A DNA stretch of 64,000 bases from Pseudomonas atagonensis (GTDB lineage: Bacteria > Pseudomonadota > Gammaproteobacteria > Pseudomonadales > Pseudomonadaceae), in contig NZ_VXCA01000025.1 of NCBI RefSeq assembly GCF_011369485.1, positions 186,001 to 250,000 of the forward strand, written 5' to 3'. Within the stretch, counting starts at the first letter, position 1. The number at the start of each line of letters is the position of its first letter. The notes under the pieces were generated by a model. The model was not told where the DNA came from and made no database searches. It worked only from the letters and a program-made list of their open reading frames with translations. The translations under genes and the position numbers were made by a program. Below, one piece after another: positions 59,426 to 64,000 of the stretch.

Positions 59426-59752
59426 TCAGATAGGGCGGCTACCGTACTTGTTGTCCGGCTTCTTGGGCGGATCGGCGACCACGTTGGCCTCCACTTCCTG
59501 CACTTTTCCGCCACGCGACAGGAACTCTTCCATGGCCTTGGCCAGGGCGTCGCGCTCCTTGTTCTTGGCTTCAATGCTCGGCAACTCATCAACCGACACC
59601 GCAGCCTTGGCTTTGCCTTTGGCAGCCGGGGCCGGCGTATCGTCACCGCCATCGTCGTCAGCAACGTCTTCCGCTGCTGCTTCCAGACCTTCCTCGGCCT
59701 CGTCCTCGTCGCCTACTTCGAGGTCGTCGTTTTCCAGATCATCGTCGCTCAT
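59426..59752 (-). CDS. sutA: Transcriptional regulator SutA
   Basis: A 108-residue acidic protein: a disordered Asp/Glu-rich N-terminal tail (residues 1-40), a helical core (VDELPSIEAKNKERDALAKA) and a C-terminal tail ending KYGSRPI. It matches SutA, which in P. aeruginosa binds RNA polymerase and boosts transcription in slow-growing cells (survival under transitions). Restricted to pseudomonads and relatives. Assignment rests on sequence character and the conserved place beside amtB. Confidence 0.85.
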   Translation of the reverse strand: MSDDDLENDDLEVGDEDEAEEGLEAAAEDVADDDGGDDTPAPAAKGKAKAAVSVDELPSIEAKNKERDALAKAMEEFLSRGGKVQEVEANVVADPPKKPDNKYGSRPI

Positions 59753-59854
59753 GTTCTACCTCATGACTTGCGAAAAGCAGATTAGTTATAGACCAGCTTT
59801 GGCAACTGTCGAAAGTCGCCGTTAAAAAATCAGTAACCATTGGTGACCAACGGT

Positions 59855-60280
59855 TTATGCCCCTTCACCGTGCAAGGTGGCGAGGACTTTTCGGGCACCG
59901 CCATGATCACGGTGCTCGCCCAGATAAACGCCTTGCCAGGTTCCCAGTGCCAGGCGACCTGCCGAAACCGGCAGACTGATCTGGCAGCCAAGCACGCTGG
60001 CCTTGAAGTGCGCCGGGAGGTCGTCCAGGCCTTCGTCGTTATGCTCATAGCCGTCTGTTCCTTGTGGGATCAGACGATTGAAAAATCGTTCGAAGTCGCG
60101 ACGGACCGCCGGATCGGCGTTCTCGTTGATGGTCAACGACGCCGAGGTATGCTGCAGCCACAAATGCAACAGACCGACCCGGCACTTCCTGAGTTCAGGC
60201 AGGCCGGCGATTAACTCGTCCGTTACCAGATGAAAGCCCCGGGGCCGTGCCCGCAGGGTTATCAGAGTCTGTTGCCACAT
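59855..60280 (-). CDS. YjbQ family protein (UPF0047)
   Basis: A 141-residue protein of the YjbQ family (secondary thiamine-phosphate synthase in some annotations). The motif [19 protein letters not shown] and the C-terminal [18 protein letters not shown] carry conserved metal-binding histidines. ATG 60280 gives the usual N terminus ([12 protein letters not shown]). Confidence 0.88.
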   Translation of the reverse strand: MWQQTLITLRARPRGFHLVTDELIAGLPELRKCRVGLLHLWLQHTSASLTINENADPAVRRDFERFFNRLIPQGTDGYEHNDEGLDDLPAHFKASVLGCQISLPVSAGRLALGTWQGVYLGEHRDHGGARKVLATLHGEGA

Positions 60281-60450
60281 ACAGTTCTCCGCACGTTCGG
60301 GGCGCATTCTAGCGCGCTCTGGGAAAAAACAAAGACCCTAATATTCCTGCAATGATGTAAGCCATTGGCCGCAGAAAAACGCCCGTCGTAAACACGACCA
60401 AAGCCGTATGAAAAATCCATTCAGCTGTATCGTGAATGACAAATTCCAGA

Positions 60451-60484
60451 CAAAAAAATGCCCGGCAAGCCGGGCAAGTTTTTC
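60451..60484 (-). terminator. Terminator of amtB
   Basis: Stem tgcccggc-aa-gccgggca with T-rich flank on the minus strand, 12 nt from the amtB stop. Confidence 0.8.
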
Positions 60485-60495
60485 AATGCGCGTAC

Positions 60496-61833
60496 TTACA
60501 AGTTGTAGCCGCGTTCGTTGTGTTGTGCCAGATCCAGGCCCACCGACTCTTCTTCCTCGGTCACACGCAGACCCATTACAGCGTCCAGGACCTTGAGGAT
60601 GATGAAGGTGACGATCGCGGTGTAGATCACCGTGAAGCCGACGCCTTTGCACTGAATCCATACTTGAGCGGCAATGTCGGTGACGGTACCGAAGCCACCC
60701 AGCGACGGTGCGGCGAACACACCGGTGAGGATCGCCCCGAGGATACCGCCGATACCGTGTACGCCAAACGCGTCCAGGGAGTCGTCATAACCGAGTTTGC
60801 GTTTCAGGGTAGTGGCGCAGAAGAAGCACACCACGCCCGCCGCCAGACCGATCACCAGTGCCCCCATCGGGCCCACGGTGCCGGCAGCCGGAGTGATTGC
60901 CACAAGACCCGCAACCACACCCGAGGCGATGCCCAGTGCGCTTGGTTTACCGTGGGTGACCCACTCGGCAAACATCCAGCCCAGCGCGGCGGCAGCGGTA
61001 GCAATCTGGGTGACCAGCATCGCCATGCCGGCAGTGCCGTTGGCGGCTGCAGCGGAACCGGCGTTGAAGCCAAACCAGCCGACCCACAGCATCGCCGCGC
61101 CCATCAGGGTGTAACCGAGGTTATGCGGCGCCATCGGCGTGGTCGGAAAGCCTTTACGCTTGCCCAATACCAGGCAGCAGATCAGACCGGCCACACCGGC
61201 GTTGATATGCACCACGGTGCCGCCTGCGAAGTCGAGTACGCCCCAGTCCCACATCAGGCCACCGTTGCCGGACCAGACCATGTGAGCGATCGGCGCATAA
61301 ACCAGAGTGAACCAGATGCCCATGAAGATCAGCATCGCGGAGAACTTCATGCGCTCGGCGAACGCACCGACGATCAGCGCCGGAGTGATGATCGCGAAGG
61401 TCATCTGGAAGGTGACGAACACCGCCTCAGGGAACAACGCCGCAGGCCCGGTCAGGCTGGCTGGCGTGATGCCCGCGAGGAACGCCTTGCCGAAGCCGCC
61501 GACAAAGGAGTTGAAGTTGACGACGCCCTGCTCCATGCCGGTGGTGTCGAACGCGATGCTGTAGCCATAAATGACCCACAGGACGCTGATCAGACCGGTA
61601 ATGGCGAAGCACTGCATCATCACGGAAAGAATGTTTTTCGAGCGAACCATGCCGCCGTAGAAAAGCGCCAGGCCCGGGATGGTCATGAACAGCACGAGGG
61701 CTGTGGAGGTGAGCATCCAGGCAGTGTCGCCGGAATTGAGGACTGGGGCCGCCACTTCGTCTGCCGCCATAGCAAGGCTGGGCATTACGATGGACAACAG
61801 GGCTCCTAGCCCTGCGAATTTACGCAGAGTCAT
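60496..61833 (-). CDS. amtB: Ammonium transporter AmtB
   Basis: A 445-residue inner-membrane ammonium channel with a cleaved signal peptide (residues 1-23, ...PSLAMAAD) and 11 helices. The pore histidine pair is in GGTVVHINAGVAG and DAFGVHGIGGILG. It is 38 nt downstream of glnK; the GlnK trimer blocks AmtB when nitrogen is plentiful. No terminator separates the two genes, so they form one operon. Confidence 0.97.
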   Translation of the reverse strand: MTLRKFAGLGALLSIVMPSLAMAADEVAAPVLNSGDTAWMLTSTALVLFMTIPGLALFYGGMVRSKNILSVMMQCFAITGLISVLWVIYGYSIAFDTTGMEQGVVNFNSFVGGFGKAFLAGITPASLTGPAALFPEAVFVTFQMTFAIITPALIVGAFAERMKFSAMLIFMGIWFTLVYAPIAHMVWSGNGGLMWDWGVLDFAGGTVVHINAGVAGLICCLVLGKRKGFPTTPMAPHNLGYTLMGAAMLWVGWFGFNAGSAAAANGTAGMAMLVTQIATAAAALGWMFAEWVTHGKPSALGIASGVVAGLVAITPAAGTVGPMGALVIGLAAGVVCFFCATTLKRKLGYDDSLDAFGVHGIGGILGAILTGVFAAPSLGGFGTVTDIAAQVWIQCKGVGFTVIYTAIVTFIILKVLDAVMGLRVTEEEESVGLDLAQHNERGYNL

Positions 61834-61871
61834 ATTGTTTTCTCCTGGGGCGTTGGGGTTTGTGGCGGCGT

Positions 61872-62605
<734 letters not shown>

Positions 62606-62866
62606 ATGCTCGCGCCCAAAGACTTCCTCGACGCCCTGAGCGGCACTGCCTCCCGCCTCTTCAGCGGCGATACCCCGCTGCCGAAAGCCGAAATCGAAAG
62701 CCAGTTCAAGATGCTGCTGCAAAGTGCGTTCAGCAAACTCGATCTGGTAAGCCGTGAAGAATTTGATAGTCAGATGGTTGTACTGGCCCGCACCCGCGCC
62801 CGCCTCGAAAGCCTCGAAGCCAAAGTCGCCGAAATGGAAGCCAAGCTGACTCCACCAGCCGAATAA
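62606..62866 (+). CDS. ubiK: Ubiquinone biosynthesis accessory factor UbiK
   Basis: An 86-residue protein of the UbiK/YqiC (BMFP) family, an amphipathic helix plus C-terminal coiled coil (LARTRARLESLEAKVAEMEA). In E. coli it binds UbiJ and lipids within the aerobic ubiquinone complex. ATG 62606. In P. aeruginosa comM follows this gene, as I recall; here the next coding element is the phage-like module described below. Confidence 0.92.
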   Translation: MLAPKDFLDALSGTASRLFSGDTPLPKAEIESQFKMLLQSAFSKLDLVSREEFDSQMVVLARTRARLESLEAKVAEMEAKLTPPAE

Positions 62867-62877
62867 TTCCGCCCCCC

Positions 62878-62945
62878 CAGTAGGAGTTGCCGAAGGCTGC
62901 GATCTTTTGATCTTCAGCCCTTCATTCTTCTCGGCAACGTCCTAC
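62878..62945. repeat. REP-type inverted repeat (taggagttgccga class)
   Basis: Left unit taggagttgccgaaggctgc (62881-62900), followed by the internal palindrome gatcttttgatc; right unit tcggcaacgtccta (62931-62944) is its inverted, slightly diverged copy. This repeat class is widespread in fluorescent pseudomonads. It lies right at the ubiK / phage-module border. Confidence 0.7.
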
Positions 62946-62999
62946 AACCTGCACCACCGCCGTCCGATTGCGCCGAAAAGCCCAGGTTTCTAAGCATCA

Positions 63000-63025
63000 C
63001 CCGATGCTGAATGTTCAGCACCGGG
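63000..63025. repeat. 26-nt inverted repeat upstream of the C4 RNA
   Basis: Arms cccgatgctgaa and ttcagcaccggg around tg, with one mismatch in 12 pairs; followed by only three T. Either the ubiK terminator or an operator for the C4 promoter. Confidence 0.55.
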
Positions 63026-63065
63026 TTTGGCGACCTGGATAGCTTAAGGCGCACGACAACCATGA

Positions 63066-63086
63066 TGGCGGCTACATTTACCGCCA
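63066..63086 (+). repeat. Hairpin in the leader before the C4 RNA
   Basis: Perfect 6-bp stem tggcgg / ccgcca with a 9-nt loop. The adjacent sequence gcgcacgacaacc (63050-63062) could also pair, with a bulge, to the C4 5' arm (ggttgtgcg, 63101-63109), giving an alternative fold. Confidence 0.4.
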
Positions 63087-63096
63087 CATCGTTTCA

Positions 63097-63176
63097 TGGC
63101 GGTTGTGCGTGGGAGACCTTCGGGTCTGCCGGGTTCCTTTTGCTCCGGTTCGCCAACCCGCGTACAACTGCCACCC
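63097..63176 (+). ncRNA. C4 antisense RNA (phage P1/P7 immunity type)
   Basis: A stretch of ~80 nt with the C4 RNA architecture. The closing stem pairs tggcggttgtgcg (63097-63109) with cgcgtacaactgcca (63159-63173). The first inner hairpin is agacc-ttcg-ggtct (63114-63127). The second is gggtt (63131-63135) with aaccc (63155-63159) around ccttttgctccggttcgcc. The tract gggagaccttcgggtctgcc is the hallmark of this RNA family. In P1 and P7, C4 blocks antirepressor synthesis. Here it lies 52 nt upstream of a BRO-N gene, and its 63133-63144 segment is complementary to that gene's ribosome-binding region. RNA ends are approximate. Confidence 0.8.
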
Positions 63177-63194
63177 AATCGTTTGGCGACGATT
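63177..63194 (+). repeat. Hairpin between C4 RNA and the BRO-N gene
   Basis: Perfect 6-bp stem aatcgt / acgatt with loop ttggcg, immediately after the C4 closing stem. It may separate or process C4 RNA from the downstream message. Confidence 0.5.
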
Positions 63195-63209
63195 GAGGGC
63201 AGCCCCTTA

Positions 63210-63221
63210 AGCAAGAGGAAC
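63210..63221 (+). promoter_or_regulatory. Ribosome-binding site of the BRO-N gene, predicted C4 target
   Basis: The sequence agcaagaggaac includes the Shine-Dalgarno tract agagga, about 9 nt before ATG 63228. It is complementary to C4 RNA positions 63133-63144 (gttccttttgct) over 12 consecutive pairs, one of them G-U. Confidence 0.65.
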
Positions 63222-63227
63222 TGCTCA

Positions 63228-63746
63228 ATGAATCAAGAAGAGACTTATCTAAGCCCGCACATCTTCACCCGCCACAAACTCCCCCTCCACGCCCTCCTCA
63301 TCCAGAACCAACCCTGGTTCTGCGCCCGAGACCTGAGCCGCCTGCTGCACATCCATCTCAACGAACGCATGCTGCGAAAACTCGACCCCGACCAATACCA
63401 AACCCGCAAAACCCTCATCCACAACCAGATCGAAAAAACCCTGCTGATCAGCGAATCAGGCATCTACGCCCTCCTCGTCTACCACTACTGCCCCGAATAC
63501 CGAGCCTTGCGCGAGTGGCTCACCCACCAGGTCATCCCCACCCTGCGCGACACTCAAGTGCCCACCACAAGCGAACGCCCACACCTGAGCCTGCTCAGTT
63601 GGCCGGATATGACGTTGAGTTTGTTGCACTGGAATAATCAGCCGTGGATACGGTTGCAGGATGTGCCACACATGGTGACGGAGCGAGAACAGGTAAACCG
63701 CACGGCTGTGAACTCATGGTGGAGAAAGGCTCTGCAATTGATCTGA
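63228..63746 (+). CDS. BRO-N domain antirepressor-like protein
   Basis: A 172-residue protein with a BRO-N domain typical of phage antirepressors. Diagnostic segments are NQPWFCARDLSRLL (near residue 32) and LISESGIYALLVYHYCPEYR followed by LREWLTHQVIPTLR (residues ~78-110). The C-terminal part repeats the opening motif (NNQPWIRLQDVPHMV), as if a second BRO-N copy began and ended early. Codon use is notably C-rich compared with its neighbours. No repressor, integrase or other phage gene is visible around it. Start ATG 63228 matches the ribosome-binding site. Its target (which repressor it would counteract) is unknown. Confidence 0.8.
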   Translation: MNQEETYLSPHIFTRHKLPLHALLIQNQPWFCARDLSRLLHIHLNERMLRKLDPDQYQTRKTLIHNQIEKTLLISESGIYALLVYHYCPEYRALREWLTHQVIPTLRDTQVPTTSERPHLSLLSWPDMTLSLLHWNNQPWIRLQDVPHMVTEREQVNRTAVNSWWRKALQLI

Positions 63747-63768
63747 ATTTTTGCGCTGCAACCTCACC

Positions 63769-63807
63769 AAAGGTCATTTCAGTGATGCCACTGAAATGAC
63801 CTTTTTT
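63769..63807 (+). terminator. Terminator of the BRO-N gene
   Basis: Strong 16-bp perfect stem aaaggtcatttcagtg / cactgaaatgaccttt with loop atgc, followed by T. It lies 22 nt after the BRO-N stop and closes the module. Confidence 0.85.
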
Positions 63808-63941
63808 GTGTCTTCATTTTCTCCAGCCCCCTACTCCGAAATCCCCCACTCACAGAAGTAACGTCCTACAAAACGCGTCCCCCACGTCTGATTTCGCTGC
63901 CCCCTCTCTGCTGGCTATCTTCTGCGACCAGATCCAAACAG

Positions 63942-64000
63942 ATGAAAACAATGAGAAGAAAAGGCAAAGCAACGGATCTTCGTAACCAGACATTCAGATC
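63942..64000 (+). CDS. Possible start of a further gene, cut by window edge
   Basis: An open frame from ATG 63942 (MKTMRRKGKATDLRNQTFRS), very basic, with no clear ribosome-binding site, runs off the end of the window. It is AT-richer than the core genes. Too short to identify and may not be coding. Confidence 0.2.
   Translation, partial: MKTMRRKGKATDLRNQTFR

Noticed and set aside
63011-63196. A 61-codon ORF starting upstream of and crossing the C4 RNA
   Set aside because: It coincides with the structured RNA; such small ORFs are often annotated over C4 RNAs. The sequence is better explained as RNA structure.

Overview
The window is a stretch of Pseudomonas chromosome, most likely from the P. 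fluorescens group. Gene order follows the P. aeruginosa PAO1 segment from pepP to glnK, as I recall it. Intergenic spaces carry REP-type palindromes typical of fluorescent pseudomonads, and codon use is GC-rich throughout. No rRNA, tRNA, CRISPR array or intact insertion sequence was seen.

Layout. 1-4075: pepP (cut by the window edge)-ygfB, divergent from a zapB-like gene, zapA, 6S RNA and fau; then small genes and a FliL-like protein. 4226-8055: qor, a histidine phosphatase, glpT, chaC. 8252-14700: an Fe-S flavoprotein reductase coupled to ubiD, an acyltransferase-SGNH protein, rho, trxA. 14821-18631: a FadR-type regulator divergent from a polar amino acid ABC transporter. 18839-23859: ppx and ppk1 (polyphosphate breakdown and synthesis), hemB. 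24067-29231: DedA, elbB, yaiI, a cytochrome c-FTR1 iron permease, a LysR regulator. 29437-34207: a cell-envelope cluster of two tandem COG3014 lipoproteins, YcfL, LpoB and a second LpoB/CsgG-like protein. 34314-41425: LysE, MscS, ABC-F, TIGR02444, AlgP, FKBP, AlgQ/Rsd, DsbB. 41645-48495: hemCDXY, algR and the divergent argH. 48625-53585: GST, two small proteins, class I adenylate cyclase, rnk. 53751-59237: DUF1289 and cyaY, divergent from lptM/lppL-lysA-dapF-DUF484-xerC-HAD. 59426-62866: sutA, yjbQ, amtB-glnK, ubiK.

Most of the window is core housekeeping: tetrapyrrole synthesis, polyphosphate, cAMP, nitrogen sensing, chromosome dimer resolution and lysine/DAP synthesis. Several overlaps of 1-4 nt (ubiD/reductase, hemC/hemD, hemX/hemY, mscS/ABC-F, permease/permease) point to translational coupling.

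The clearly foreign piece lies at the right end (63097-63807). A C4-type phage antisense RNA sits directly upstream of a solitary BRO-N antirepressor-like gene. A 12-nt segment of the RNA can pair with the gene's ribosome-binding region (11 Watson-Crick pairs and one G-U). This looks like a P1/P7-type immunity module standing without any visible prophage. It and the duplicated lipoprotein cluster are the main targets for follow-up.
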